Positions 26,456 to 36,438 of a DNA stretch of 64,000 nt are shown in pieces. The position numbers and the translations under genes were made by a program. How positions within the stretch are numbered: position 1 is the first letter of the stretch; the number at the start of each line of letters is the position of its first letter. A model generated the notes under the pieces. The model was given only the letters and a program-made list of their open reading frames with translations, searched no databases and was not told where the DNA came from. Origin of the DNA: Sphingomonas phyllosphaerae 5.2 (GTDB lineage Bacteria > Pseudomonadota > Alphaproteobacteria > Sphingomonadales > Sphingomonadaceae); contig NZ_ATTI01000001.1 of NCBI RefSeq assembly GCF_000419605.1, positions 1,956,501 through 2,020,500 on the forward strand. Reading direction: 5' to 3'.

Positions 26456-27816
26456 ATGCCAATGCCCTCCCCGATCGACCACCCGCCCCCCGTGCATCCG
26501 CTCAAGATCGCGAATTTTCGAGCGTATTGGCTATCGCGGTTCGCCGGCACGATCGCGATCAGCGCGCAGGCGATCATCATCGGCTGGCAAGTCTACGGTA
26601 TCGCACGCGAGACCATGGATATTCGCGAGTCCGCCTTCATGCTGGGCATGATCGGGCTGGTGCAGTTCGTGCCGTTGTTCCTGCTGACGCCCGTGGTCGG
26701 GCTGGTCGCGGACAGCGTCGATCGGCGCTGGATCGTGCGCGGCACCACGAGCCTGCTGGTGGTCAATGCCGCGTTCCTGGGCATCCTGACGTGGTCGGGT
26801 AATCTTTCATTGCCGTTCCTTTTCGGGGCCGCGGTGCTGATCGGCATCGCTCGCGCCTTCTCCGGGCCGGCCTATTCTGCGCTCGCCCCCAATCTGGTGC
26901 CCAAGGAAAGCCTGCCGACGGCGATCGCGATCTCCTCGATCGCATGGCAGTTCGGCACCGTGGCCGGGCCGAGCATCGGCGGTCTGCTGTACGCGATCCA
27001 TCCGGACGTCGCGTACGGGGTGATCTCCGCGCTGCTCGCGCTGGCGCTCGGCACGATGTTCCTGATCGGCAAGGTGCCGCAGCCCGCCGCGCAAAGAGAC
27101 CGCCATCCGCTTCAACGCATCCTCGACGGCTTCTCCTATGTGCGGCGTAACCGATTGGTTTTGGCGACGATTACGCTCGATCTCTTCGCGGTGTTGCTGG
27201 CCGGCGCCACCGCGCTGTTGCCGATCTACGCGCGCGACATCCTGCACGTCGGCGCCAGCGGGCTCGGCTTCCTGGCGGCCGGCATGGGGATCGGTGCGGG
27301 CACGACCGCGATCTGGTTCTCGTTTCGTCCGATGACGTCGAACGTCGGGGTCAAGATGCTGGCGGCGGTCGTCATCTTCGGTCTTGGTATCCTGACGTTC
27401 GGAGTCGCCACGCGCGTGACCGACCTGCTCGGCATAACCAGGCTCGCGGTGGGTGGCGGCGTGATCCAGCTCGATTTCGTCATCAGCCTGATTGCGCTGA
27501 TCGTCGCCGGCGGAGCGGATATGGTGTCGGTCTATGTCCGCACCTCGCTGATCCAGCTCCATACCCCCGACACGATGCGCGGGCGCGTGAGCGCGGTGTC
27601 GCAGCTGACGATCTCGGCCTCCAACGAATTGGGCGAGGCGGAGAGCGGGTTGATGGCGTCGCTGCTCGGCCCGGTCGGCGCGGTGATGTTCGGCGGCATT
27701 GGCGCGATCGCGATCACGCTGCTCTGGGCGCGACTGTTTCCGGAACTCCGGCGCGCGCGAACCTTTGATCCGCCCGAGACGATCGATATCGCACCACAAC
27801 ACGGAGTAGCGCAGCC

Positions 27817-27820
<4 letters not shown>
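26456..27820 (+). CDS. MFS transporter (enterobactin-exporter-like)
   Basis: About 454-residue major facilitator with roughly 12 hydrophobic segments. [27 protein letters not shown] is TM1 with the usual start of the EntS/DHA3 group, and [13 protein letters not shown] is the loop 2-3 signature (G-x-x-a-D-r). MQLDLGE-like C-terminal features include [31 protein letters not shown]. The group exports siderophores or drugs. I prefer the ATG at 26456 because GGGGGTAGG precedes it; an earlier ATG at 26399 would add 19 residues. Its stop overlaps cysK by four bases, so the two are coupled, although no functional link is obvious. Confidence 0.88.
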
Positions 27821-28737
<917 letters not shown>

Positions 28738-28759
28738 GCTGACCGGACCAAGCCAGACG

Positions 28760-29992
28760 GTGCGCGCGATCCTGGGCGGGGTCGCGGCGCTCGCGATCGT
28801 GGTGCCCGCGGTGGTGGTCAGCCGCGCACCGGCGGTGCCGCTTGCGATCGCCGCCAAGGTCGCGCGCCCGCAGCGTGTCGTCGCAGCGACCGAAATCCCG
28901 GAGGTCGAACCGGTCGAACTCCAGGACCTGACCCCGCAAGATGCGCGGACCTACAATGCCGGTATCCCGTTCGTGCACGGCCCGCGTCCCGCGGCGCAGG
29001 CGTTTCGCTTCGCCGGTGACGACGCCCAGCGCGCGCGCGCGACGGACTGTCTTGCGGCGGCGGCATGGTACGAGGCGGGCGACGATCCGGTCGGTCAGCG
29101 CGCCGTGGTGCAGGTCGTGCTGAATCGATTGCGGCATCCGGCTTTCCCGAAGACGGTGTGCGGCGTGGTGTTTCAGGGGCAGGAGCGGGCGACGGGTTGC
29201 CAGTTCACCTTTACGTGCGACGGTGCGCTTGCGCGCCATCCGTCCGAGCCGGCGTGGGATCGCGCGCGCAAGGTTGCCGTCGCGGCGCTGGACGGAACGG
29301 TCTTCGGGAAGGTCGGCTATGCCACGCACTACCATACCGACTGGGTGGTGCCCTATTGGAGCGCGAGCCTCGACAAGCTGGCGGAAGTGAACACGCATCT
29401 GTTCTTCCGCTGGACGGGTTGGTGGGGGACTCCGGCGGCGTTCCGACGGTCGGTGTCGAGCGACGAGCCGGTGATCGGCAAGCTCGGCGACATTTCGCCT
29501 GCGCACCGCCTTGGCGGAGCACTCGATGAAGCCGCGCTGGCGCTGGCCGCCGCGGCGCCCCTGACCGGCGCCACGCCGGTGGCCAGCGCGCCGGTGCCGG
29601 GCGAGCCGGACAGCTTCGCCGCCGTCCTGAACGACGGCGCGCCGGAGAGTTATCCCGACATCGCCAAGGTGGCGTGCGGTGCGCGAGCGAAGTGCAAGTT
29701 TCTCGGCTGGACCGATCGTGCGATGCTGCCCGCCGGCAGCGCGATGACCCCGCCGCAGATGGCGGCGATGTCGTTCAGCTATCTGCGTGACAAGGACGCC
29801 GGGCTGGAACGCGAATTGTGGAACTGCCGTGAATTTCCGCGCACCGGTCCGGGGCTGTGCATGCGGCGGCAAGTGGTGCCGGTGACGCCGCCGGGTGGAC
29901 CGGGGACATTGCGTGGACCGGACACGCTCGGCGGGGTGCGGAAGCGCGAGGTGCCGACGGCTTCGCCCACACCTTCGGTGCCGTTGCCGTGA
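28760..29992 (+). CDS. Cell-wall hydrolase, SleB-type
   Basis: About 410-residue envelope protein with a SleB/Hydrolase_2 domain, a lytic transglycosylase-like glycan hydrolase. The domain is at about residues 90-220: DCLAAAAWYEAGDDPVGQRAVVQVVLNRLRHPAFP contains the catalytic Glu, followed by GCQFTFTCDG and ATHYHTDWVVPYWSASLDKLAEVNTHLFF. The N-terminus is a single membrane segment (ILGGVAALAIVVPAVVV). The C-terminal 150 residues are variable with a Pro-rich end. The start is uncertain: GTG at 28760 is used, while a CTG at 28739 has better-placed GGAG. It follows cysK almost directly on the same strand. Confidence 0.85.
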   Translation: MRAILGGVAALAIVVPAVVVSRAPAVPLAIAAKVARPQRVVAATEIPEVEPVELQDLTPQDARTYNAGIPFVHGPRPAAQAFRFAGDDAQRARATDCLAAAAWYEAGDDPVGQRAVVQVVLNRLRHPAFPKTVCGVVFQGQERATGCQFTFTCDGALARHPSEPAWDRARKVAVAALDGTVFGKVGYATHYHTDWVVPYWSASLDKLAEVNTHLFFRWTGWWGTPAAFRRSVSSDEPVIGKLGDISPAHRLGGALDEAALALAAAAPLTGATPVASAPVPGEPDSFAAVLNDGAPESYPDIAKVACGARAKCKFLGWTDRAMLPAGSAMTPPQMAAMSFSYLRDKDAGLERELWNCREFPRTGPGLCMRRQVVPVTPPGGPGTLRGPDTLGGVRKREVPTASPTPSVPLP

Positions 29993-30086
29993 TGGCAACC
30001 GGCGTGGATTGAGATGAAGGCGGCTGCATCGTGACCCCGCGCCATCACCTGCTTACCTAATCAGCGATGCACAGACGTGCGGGGCG

Positions 30087-30112
30087 CCGGCCGCCTAACG
30101 TGCGGCGGCCGG
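30087..30112 (+). terminator. Strong GC hairpin downstream of SleB-type gene
   Basis: CCGGCCGCC (30087-30095) pairs with GGCGGCCGG (30104-30112) around the loop TAACGTGC. No T-run follows. A competing pair CTAAC/GTTAG overlaps it. It is 95 bp past the stop, so terminator status is by position only. Confidence 0.45.
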
Positions 30113-30309
30113 TTAGCGTGAATGGCGGATCGCCCTGAAGAAGGCGGTGCTTCAAGACAGCGCCATCGGCGAGCGGCGGTAGCGCGGGAATGCCGCACAG
30201 GGCTTTGCTCGACCCGCTGCACTATCCCAGCATGCAGACCGCGGAGTCCGGCGGCCGATCGACACTCCGCGGGTCCCCGCAGGCCCCTTCAGCGCAAGGG
30301 TCGCAAAGC

Positions 30310-30358
30310 AAGCCAGGACGTCATGCGGAACGCTGGATTGCTCCGCCCGCAATGACAG
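30310..30358 (-). repeat. Fragment of the GTCATTGCGAGCG-type repeat
   Basis: Read on the reverse strand, 30357-30333 gives GTCATTGCGGGCGGAGCAAT followed by CCAG. This matches the GTCATTGCGAGCGTAGCGAAG-CAATCCAG box of the 50-kb tandem array with a few changes. ATGACGTC follows in both. The core is an imperfect dyad (ATTGC...GCAAT). Confidence 0.6.
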
Positions 30359-30535
30359 GTGGTGCGTGCAAATTGCCCGACCGCGAGAGAGCGGTTAGCC
30401 CGAACAGATGGACAATCGCCGTTGGCGAGCGGTCCGGCACCCGCGAAGCGCTGAAAGTCGACCCCGCCCGGATGGCTCCGCATCCTGCTCCGAGCGGCGC
30501 CACGGAGGGAGCCCTCTCTCACCCCCCGCGCCCGA

Positions 30536-30564
30536 CAAAGAAAAGGGCGACCCGCAGGCCGCCC
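30536..30564 (-). terminator. Rho-independent terminator of the FKBP gene
   Basis: On the reverse strand the RNA reads GGGCGGCC-TGCG-GGGTCGCCC, roughly a 9-bp stem with one mismatch, followed by TTTTCTTTG. It starts about 30 bp after the FKBP stop. This is the clearest classical terminator in the window. Confidence 0.8.
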
Positions 30565-30594
30565 ATTCACTCGATCCGAAATACTTCCGCGCGA

Positions 30595-31203
30595 TCAACG
30601 TCCGCCGGGCACCCCGTCCGGACCAGCCGGACCACCAGGTCCACCGGCACCGGGCATCCCACCCGGACCACCAGGCATGCCACCCGGTGCACCACCGCCA
30701 TTCATGCCACCCATGAGGTTCTGCTGCATCTGGAGCTGGCGCAGCGTCGTCTCCGGGATGAAGTCCTGCAGTTCCACGTCGAACACCAGCGTGGAGTTCG
30801 GCGGGATCGGGCCGGCAGCGCGCTCGCCATAGCCAAGCTCAGGCTTGATCCACAAACGGTACTTGGCGCCCTTGTGCATCAGCTTCAGCCCTTCGGAGAA
30901 GCCCGGCACGACCCCGCCGACCGGCAATGGAGTCGGCTGTTGCGACTTGTCGAACACCGTGCCATCGACCAGCCGTCCCTCGTAGTTCACGAGCGTCACG
31001 TCGGAGTTCGTCGGCGTCGTGCCCTTCAGATCGCCGGCCTTCAGCACCTGATACCGCAAGCCGGACGGCGTCGTGACGATGCCGGTATCACCCGCGCGCG
31101 CCAACGCCAGTCCCGCCACCAGCGCAATCAGCAACCCTGCAATCAACCACAGCACGTAGGCGCGCTTGACCGGCAGGATCGGAACGGCGGTGACAGTCGA
31201 CAT
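30595..31203 (-). CDS. FKBP-type peptidyl-prolyl isomerase, membrane-anchored
   Basis: 202-residue prolyl isomerase. A single transmembrane helix is at about 16-37 (YVLWLIAGLLIALVAGLALA), so the enzyme faces the periplasm. The FKBP domain runs from about 45 to 148: SGLRYQVLKAG, VNYEGRLVDGTVFDKS, GVVPGFSEGLKLMHKG and IPPNSTLVFDVEL. An unusual C-terminal tail of about 45 residues is a Met/Gly/Pro repeat (GGMPGGPGGMPGAGGPGG), probably flexible. MSTVTAVP was taken as start because the N-terminal extension upstream lacks support. rpsU lies upstream on the same strand. Confidence 0.92.
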   Translation of the reverse strand: MSTVTAVPILPVKRAYVLWLIAGLLIALVAGLALARAGDTGIVTTPSGLRYQVLKAGDLKGTTPTNSDVTLVNYEGRLVDGTVFDKSQQPTPLPVGGVVPGFSEGLKLMHKGAKYRLWIKPELGYGERAAGPIPPNSTLVFDVELQDFIPETTLRQLQMQQNLMGGMNGGGAPGGMPGGPGGMPGAGGPGGPAGPDGVPGGR

Positions 31204-31259
31204 AGCGAGGCAACCTTGCTTGCGCGAGCCGGCAGCAGTCGCTGATCGGCGCAATGACG

Positions 31260-31331
31260 AAGACGTTAGTGCAACGGGGGCGTCGTGCCGCGGCGTCGCC
31301 AGTCGACGCGCCGCGGATGACGCAACGTCTT
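31260..31331. repeat. Nested palindrome downstream of rpsU
   Basis: Three arms pair in order: AAGACGTT (31260-31267) with AACGTCTT (31324-31331), GCGTC (31280-31284) with GACGC (31319-31323), and CCGCGGCG (31288-31295) with CGCCGCGG (31309-31316). The outer arm contains most of the rpsU stop codon. It could terminate rpsU or protect its mRNA; a T-run is absent. Confidence 0.55.
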
Positions 31332-31536
31332 ACCGTGCGCCGTCACGCTCCGCGCGCTTGCGATCAAGCTTGCGCGCACGCCGCACCGCCGCCGCCCGCT
31401 CGCGCGCACGCTTCTCCGAGGGCTTCTCGTAGTGGCGGCGCAGCTTCATCTCGCGATACACCCCCTCCCGCTGCAGCTTCTTCTTGAGCGCGCGGAGAGC
31501 CTGGTCAACATTGTTGTCGCGAACGATGATCTGCAT
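31330..31536 (-). CDS. rpsU: 30S ribosomal protein S21
   Basis: 68-residue S21, the small basic 30S protein needed for initiation. [21 protein letters not shown] and [21 protein letters not shown] are the diagnostic segments, followed by an Arg/Lys-rich tail. ATG at 31536 has AAGG six bases upstream (AAGGTTCCA-ATG); a TTG four codons earlier is less likely. It is monocistronic by appearance, with a nested palindrome at its end. Confidence 0.97.
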   Translation of the reverse strand: MQIIVRDNNVDQALRALKKKLQREGVYREMKLRRHYEKPSEKRARERAAAVRRARKLDRKRAERDGAR

Positions 31537-31636
31537 TGGAACCTTCAACTCCGGATCAAACAGCTAATGCGGCGGCGAGCGAAGGCTCGCGCCGAACGAA
31601 ATGGCCCTAGCAGCAACCACCCGGTGCCGCAAGCAC

Positions 31637-32464
31637 TCACGCGATCACGATCGGGGCGTTGACGACGCGGCGATGCTGAAGCGCCGGGACGCGGCCACGC
31701 ACCGCGCGCAGCTTCTCTGGCTCGACCTCGGCATAGCCGATGCCGGGCGCCTCGCCCATGTCGAGCAGGATCTCGCCCCACGGATCGACGACCAGCGAAT
31801 GGCCATAGGTGGCGCGCCCGTCCTCATGCACGCCGGTCTGTGCCGCGGCGACGAGATGGACACCGGCCTCGATCGCGCGCGCGCGTAGTAAGATGTGCCA
31901 ATGCGCCGCACCCGTCGGCCGCGTGAAGCTGGCGGGTACCGACAACACCTGTGCCCCGGCATCGGTCAGCGCGCGGTAGAGGTCGGGGAAGCGCATGTCG
32001 TAACAGATCGACAGCCCGAGCGGCCCGAGCGGGCTGCCGACCACGACCGGGCGCTCACCCGCGGCATAAGTCGCCGATTCGCGCCAGCTTTCGCCATTCG
32101 GCAGGTCGACGTCGAACAGATGCATCTTGTCGTAGCGCGCGCGGATGTTGCCGATCGAGTCGATCACGAAGCTGCGATTGGCGAGCCGCCCGTCCGGACG
32201 GCGCAGCGCCAGCGATCCCAGGTGCACCCACACCCCGACCCGCGCCGCCGCCTCGCGCACCGCGACCAGCACGCGGTCGTCACCTTCCTTGGCCAGGACC
32301 GCGGCAGCGCGCGCCTGGTCGCGATCGAGCACGCCCGACATTTCGGGCGTGAACACCATCGTCGCGCCACCGGCCCCCGCTTCCTCGATCGCCGCCACCA
32401 ACGCCGCGGCATTCGCCAGCGGATCGATCCCGGTCGTGGTCTGGACGACGGCAATCTTCGTCAC
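31637..32464 (-). CDS. Carbon-nitrogen hydrolase (nitrilase superfamily amidase)
   Basis: 275-residue amidase of the nitrilase superfamily, close to the Nit1/Nit2 (omega-amidase or deaminated-glutathione amidase) group. The catalytic triad is visible: Glu41 in TPEMSG, Lys113 in RYDKMHLFD and Cys154 in SICYDMRFPDLYR. Start is GTG at 32464 with AAGGAG six bases upstream. It acts in the cytoplasm; the exact amide is not determined, and a metabolite-repair role is typical of this subgroup. It is divergent from cysS. Confidence 0.92.
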   Translation of the reverse strand: MTKIAVVQTTTGIDPLANAAALVAAIEEAGAGGATMVFTPEMSGVLDRDQARAAAVLAKEGDDRVLVAVREAAARVGVWVHLGSLALRRPDGRLANRSFVIDSIGNIRARYDKMHLFDVDLPNGESWRESATYAAGERPVVVGSPLGPLGLSICYDMRFPDLYRALTDAGAQVLSVPASFTRPTGAAHWHILLRARAIEAGVHLVAAAQTGVHEDGRATYGHSLVVDPWGEILLDMGEAPGIGYAEVEPEKLRAVRGRVPALQHRRVVNAPIVIA

Positions 32465-32584
32465 GCATTACTCCTTGGCTGTCGGGTTCCTGGAACAGCA
32501 AGCGCATCAATGACGCAAGTGTTGCGCCGCCGTCGCACGCGCGAACGGTTGGCGTGCCGCGCCAAGCCGATTAAGACCCGCGCC

Positions 32585-34015
32585 ATGACCGGCACCCCCC
32601 TCACCTTCTACAACAGCCTGACCCGCCGACCGGAGCCGTTCGTGCCGCTCGATCCCGGCAACGTCCGCATCTATTCGTGCGGGCCGACGGTCTATCATTA
32701 TGCGCATCTCGGCAATCTGCGCGCCTACGTCTTCACCGACACGCTGACCCGCACGATCGCGTGGAAGGGCTGGCCGCTGACGCATGTCATCAACATCACC
32801 GATGTCGGCCATCTGACGTCGGACACCGATGCCGGCGATGACAAGATGGAAGCTGCCGCGCGGGCGTCGGGGCGTGATATCTGGTCGATCGCAAGGCATT
32901 ACACCGATGCCTTCAAGCAGAACCTGACCGACCTGAACATTCGCACCCCGACGCACATGCCGCTGGCGACGGATCATGTCGCAGAGATGATCGCGTGGGG
33001 CGAGCAGATCGCCGGGCGGCATTGCTACCGACTGGCGGACGGCCTCTACTTCGACACCACCACCGTTCCCGATTACGGCCGCCTGGCGGGCGTCGCGGAC
33101 GACGCCGCGCACGGGCGGATCGAAACCGTCGCCGGCAAGCGCCACCCGCAAGACTTCGCGATCTGGCGCACCACTCCGCCCGGCGAGACGCGACAGATGG
33201 AATGGGACTCGCCTTGGGGTCGCGGGGCGCCGGGCTGGCACCTGGAATGCTCGGTGATGGCCGCGAAATATCTCGGCCCGGCGTTCGATATCCACACCGG
33301 CGGCATCGATCATCGCGAGATCCACCATCCCAACGAGATCGCGCAGAACCAGGCGCATTGCGAATGCGGCGACACCGGCGCCAACTTCTGGATGCATAAC
33401 AACTTTCTTGTCGATCGCACGGGAAAGATGAGCAAATCCTCGGGTGATTTCCTGACGCTCACGCGCTTGATCGAGCGCGGCTTCCACCCTTTGTCGTACC
33501 GGCTGATGTGCCTGCAGGCGCATTATCGCAGCGAGCTGGAATTCTCATGGGAGAACCTCGCCGCGGCACAGGTGCGGCTGAAGCGCTGGGTGCATGCCGT
33601 CGAGGGGCTGCGTGCACGGACGGCGGGCGAGAGCGGAGCGACGTCCGCGGCGTATCTGACGCAGCTCGACGCCGCGGTCAGCGACGATCTGGCGACCCCG
33701 CGCGCGCTGCCGGTGCTGGACGCGATGCTTTCCGACAAGAAGCTGTCGCCGGCCGACCGGCTGGCGACGCTCGACGCCTTCGACGCGGTGCTCGGCCTTG
33801 CGCTCGGCGAGGCGACGCGTGCGGCATTGCGGGTGCGTCCGGCCGATGCCACGATCGACGATGCGACGATCGAGGCGCGGCTCGCCGAGCGGCGCGCGGC
33901 GCGTGCCGCCAAGGACTTCCCGCGCTCGGACGCGATCCGCGACGAGCTGGCCGCCAATGGGGTCGAGGTGATGGACGGCGATCCGCTCGGCTGGGACTGG
34001 AAGCTGCCGGCATGA
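32585..34015 (+). CDS. cysS: Cysteinyl-tRNA synthetase
   Basis: Class I cysteinyl-tRNA synthetase of 476 residues. YSCGPTVYHYAHLGNLRAYVF carries the zinc-binding Cys and the HIGH-like motif (HLGN). WHLECSVM and HTGGIDHREIHHPNEIAQ give further zinc and substrate residues, and KMSKS is in RTGKMSKSSGDF. The C-terminal anticodon-binding part is Ala/Arg-rich and ends WDWKLPA. An upstream open frame continues but lacks resemblance; ATG at 32585 gives family length. An SDR gene follows after 16 bp. Confidence 0.97.
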   Translation: MTGTPLTFYNSLTRRPEPFVPLDPGNVRIYSCGPTVYHYAHLGNLRAYVFTDTLTRTIAWKGWPLTHVINITDVGHLTSDTDAGDDKMEAAARASGRDIWSIARHYTDAFKQNLTDLNIRTPTHMPLATDHVAEMIAWGEQIAGRHCYRLADGLYFDTTTVPDYGRLAGVADDAAHGRIETVAGKRHPQDFAIWRTTPPGETRQMEWDSPWGRGAPGWHLECSVMAAKYLGPAFDIHTGGIDHREIHHPNEIAQNQAHCECGDTGANFWMHNNFLVDRTGKMSKSSGDFLTLTRLIERGFHPLSYRLMCLQAHYRSELEFSWENLAAAQVRLKRWVHAVEGLRARTAGESGATSAAYLTQLDAAVSDDLATPRALPVLDAMLSDKKLSPADRLATLDAFDAVLGLALGEATRAALRVRPADATIDDATIEARLAERRAARAAKDFPRSDAIRDELAANGVEVMDGDPLGWDWKLPA

Positions 34016-34031
34016 TGGAGGATGGAGCGAC

Positions 34032-34811
34032 ATGGACCTTGGCCTGAACGGACGTACCGCGATCGTCTGCGCCTCCAGCCACGGGCTCGGACGCGCCTGC
34101 GCGACGGCGCTGGCGGAGGCGGGCTGCACCGTGATCCTCAACGGCCGCGATGAAGCGGCGCTGGAGGGAACGGCCGCGTCGTTGCGCGCGACCGGCGCTA
34201 TCGTCCACGCCGTCGCTGGCGACATCGCCGACGAGCACGTGCAGCAGGCATTGCTCGACGCCGCTGGCGGGGTCGTCGACATCCTCGTCAACAACAATGG
34301 CGGGCCGCCGCTGCGCGACTTCCGCGAGCTGGACGGCACCGCGATCCACGCGGGGATCGAAGCGAACATGGTCGCCCCGATCCGGCTGGTGCAGAAGGTG
34401 GTCGATGGGATGATCGAGCGCCGCTTCGGACGGATCGTCTGCATCACCTCCGGGTCGGTAAAGGCGCCGGTCGGCGGGCTCGACCTGTCGAGCGGCGCGC
34501 GGCTGGGGCTGACCGGTTTCCTCGCCGGCGTCGCACGGCAGGTCGCGCATGCCAACGTCACGATCAACTTCCTGCTGCCCGGCCTGTTCGCGACCCGGCG
34601 GCTGGCGGGGGTCCACGCCTACAATGCGCAGACGAAGGGCATATCGGTCGACGACGCCGAAGCGGCGGCGCGCGAGCGCATACCGGCGCGTCGGTTCGGC
34701 GAACCCGATGAGTTCGGTGCAGCCTGCGCCTTCCTGTGCGCGGCCTCCTCGGGCTTCATCACGGGACAAAGCCTGCTGATCGACGGCGGCGGTTATCCGG
34801 GCGTCCTGTAA
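34032..34811 (+). CDS. SDR-family oxidoreductase lacking the catalytic Tyr
   Basis: 259-residue short-chain dehydrogenase. The Rossmann Gly motif is SSHGLG at about 15-20, and VDILVNNNGGPPL replaces the usual NNAG. The end ITGQSLLIDGGGYPGVL is typical FabG-like. The catalytic YxxxK is not found: where it should lie, the protein reads DLSSGARLGLTGFLAG. Several 3-oxoacyl-reductase-like SDRs share this 'GARxGLTGF' form, so it is a known variant subgroup of uncertain catalysis. It follows cysS closely (16 bp) and precedes the DAHP synthase; no pathway link is proven. Confidence 0.88.
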   Translation: MDLGLNGRTAIVCASSHGLGRACATALAEAGCTVILNGRDEAALEGTAASLRATGAIVHAVAGDIADEHVQQALLDAAGGVVDILVNNNGGPPLRDFRELDGTAIHAGIEANMVAPIRLVQKVVDGMIERRFGRIVCITSGSVKAPVGGLDLSSGARLGLTGFLAGVARQVAHANVTINFLLPGLFATRRLAGVHAYNAQTKGISVDDAEAAARERIPARRFGEPDEFGAACAFLCAASSGFITGQSLLIDGGGYPGVL

Positions 34812-34880
34812 AGAGGAAGTTGATTGCGAGCCGCGCACGATTGGTTCAAGGCGACGGCTGTTTTTGGAAGGATGAATGCC

Positions 34881-36248
34881 ATGGCCACCTGGGCCCCGCA
34901 CAGCTGGACCGCCGCGGAAGCGCGCCAGCTCCCCATCTACCCGGACGCCGCGGCGCTGGACGATGCGACGCGCCGGCTGGCCTCCTTTCCCCCGCTCGTC
35001 TTCGCCGGTGAGGCGCGTAACCTGACGGCCGATCTGGCGAAGGTAGCGGAAGGCAAGGCGTTCCTGCTTCAGGGCGGTGATTGCGCGGAGAGCTTCGCCG
35101 AGCACAGCGCGAACAACATCCGCGATACGTTCCGCGTCATCTTGCAGATGGCCGTCGTGCTGACCTTCGCCTCGAAGTTACCGGTGGTGAAGGTCGGGCG
35201 GATGGCGGGGCAGTTCGCCAAGCCACGTTCTGCCAATACCGAAACGATCGACGGCGTCGAATTGCCCAGCTACCGCGGCGACAACGTCAACGATATCGCC
35301 TTCACGCCGGAATCGCGCATTCCCGATCCGGAGCGGATGATCCGTTCCTATGCGCAGTCGGCGGCGACGCTGAACCTGTTGCGCGCGTTCGCGCAAGGCG
35401 GCTATGCGAACCTGCACCAGGTCCATCGCTGGACGCACGACTTCATGGGCCGCAGCCCGTGGGCGAAGAAATACGCGGAAACGGCCGACCGCATCGGCGA
35501 GGCGCTCGACTTCATGGAGGCGTGCGGGATCAGCCCCGATACCGTCCCGCAACTTTCGCAGACCACCTTCTACACCAGCCACGAAGCGCTGCTGCTGCCC
35601 TTCGAGGAGGCGCTGACCCGGCAGGATTCGCTGACCGGCGACTGGTACGACACGTCGGCGCACTTCCTGTGGATCGGCGACCGCACCCGTTTCGAAGGGT
35701 CGGCGCACGTCGAGTTCCTGCGCGGGATCGGCAACCCGATCGGCGTGAAGTGCGGACCGTCACTCGACCCGGATGCGCTGTTGCGGATGCTCGACACCCT
35801 CAATCCGGATCGGGTGCCGGGGCGGGTGACGCTCATCACCCGCTATGGCTACGATCAGATCGAGGCGCACCTGCCCCGGCTGGTGCGCGCCGTGACGCGT
35901 GCCGGGCACCCGGTGATCTGGAGCTGCGATCCGATGCACGGCAACACCGTCAAGGCGGCGACCGGTTACAAGACGCGGCCGTTCGAGCGCATCCTGTCGG
36001 AAGTACGCGGCTTCTTCGCGGTGCACCGTGCCGAGGGGACGCATGCGGGTGGCATCCACGCCGAAATGACCGGGCAGAACGTCACCGAATGCACCGGCGG
36101 CGCGATCGACGTTACCGAGCAGAGCCTCGCCGATCGCTACCACACGCATTGCGATCCGCGCCTGAACGCCGGACAGAGCCTGGAGCTCGCATTCCTGCTC
36201 GCCGAAATGCTCAACACCGAGATGGCGGAGCGCCGCAAGGCGGCGTGA
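34881..36248 (+). CDS. Class II DAHP synthase (3-deoxy-7-phosphoheptulonate synthase)
   Basis: First enzyme of the shikimate pathway, joining PEP and erythrose 4-phosphate; 455 residues, plant/class II type. Key blocks are [14 protein letters not shown] (with the metal/PEP Cys), [38 protein letters not shown] and [14 protein letters not shown], ending TECTGG and [15 protein letters not shown] start at MATWAPHSW because GGAAGG is nine bases upstream; an ATG at 34872 and a TTG at 34824 also lie in frame. A strong terminator follows. Feedback control by aromatic acids cannot be judged from sequence. Confidence 0.96.
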   Translation: MATWAPHSWTAAEARQLPIYPDAAALDDATRRLASFPPLVFAGEARNLTADLAKVAEGKAFLLQGGDCAESFAEHSANNIRDTFRVILQMAVVLTFASKLPVVKVGRMAGQFAKPRSANTETIDGVELPSYRGDNVNDIAFTPESRIPDPERMIRSYAQSAATLNLLRAFAQGGYANLHQVHRWTHDFMGRSPWAKKYAETADRIGEALDFMEACGISPDTVPQLSQTTFYTSHEALLLPFEEALTRQDSLTGDWYDTSAHFLWIGDRTRFEGSAHVEFLRGIGNPIGVKCGPSLDPDALLRMLDTLNPDRVPGRVTLITRYGYDQIEAHLPRLVRAVTRAGHPVIWSCDPMHGNTVKAATGYKTRPFERILSEVRGFFAVHRAEGTHAGGIHAEMTGQNVTECTGGAIDVTEQSLADRYHTHCDPRLNAGQSLELAFLLAEMLNTEMAERRKAA

Positions 36249-36257
36249 CGGGCGCGC

Positions 36258-36288
36258 CGGCGCGCCGTCCATGGAGGACGGCGCGCCG
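36258..36288 (+). terminator. Strong hairpin after the DAHP synthase gene
   Basis: Perfect 13-bp stem CGGCGCGCCGTCC / GGACGGCGCGCCG with loop ATGGA, starting 10 bp after the stop codon, followed by AAAGCG rather than a T-run. Confidence 0.7.
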
Positions 36289-36363
36289 AAAGCGACGATC
36301 GCGCGCGAAAGTCGCTTGACGATTCTTCCACCGCCTCCTAACAGCGCGCCTCACACCGCGCAC

Positions 36364-36438
36364 GGCCCCTTCGTCTAGCGGTTAGGACGTCGCCCTCTCA
36401 CGGCGAAAACACGAGTTCGATTCTCGTAGGGGTCACCA
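36364..36438 (+). tRNA. tRNA-Glu (CTC)
   Basis: 75-nt tRNA with encoded CCA. Acceptor GGCCCCT pairs with AGGGGTC (one G-T), discriminator A. Anticodon stem TCGCC/GGCGA closes loop CTCTCAC, anticodon CTC. The D-arm CGTCTAGCGGTTAGGACG and T-loop GTTCGATTC are typical of tRNA-Glu. Confidence 0.96.

Larger units (their letters stand above)
29993..30594. other. Long intergenic region with hairpins and a repeat fragment
   Basis: About 600 bp between the converging SleB-type and FKBP genes with no credible gene; its open frames are Arg/Pro-rich and unsupported. It holds a strong hairpin at 30087-30112, a fragment of a dispersed repeat at about 30310-30358 and the FKBP terminator at 30536-30564. Confidence 0.65.
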
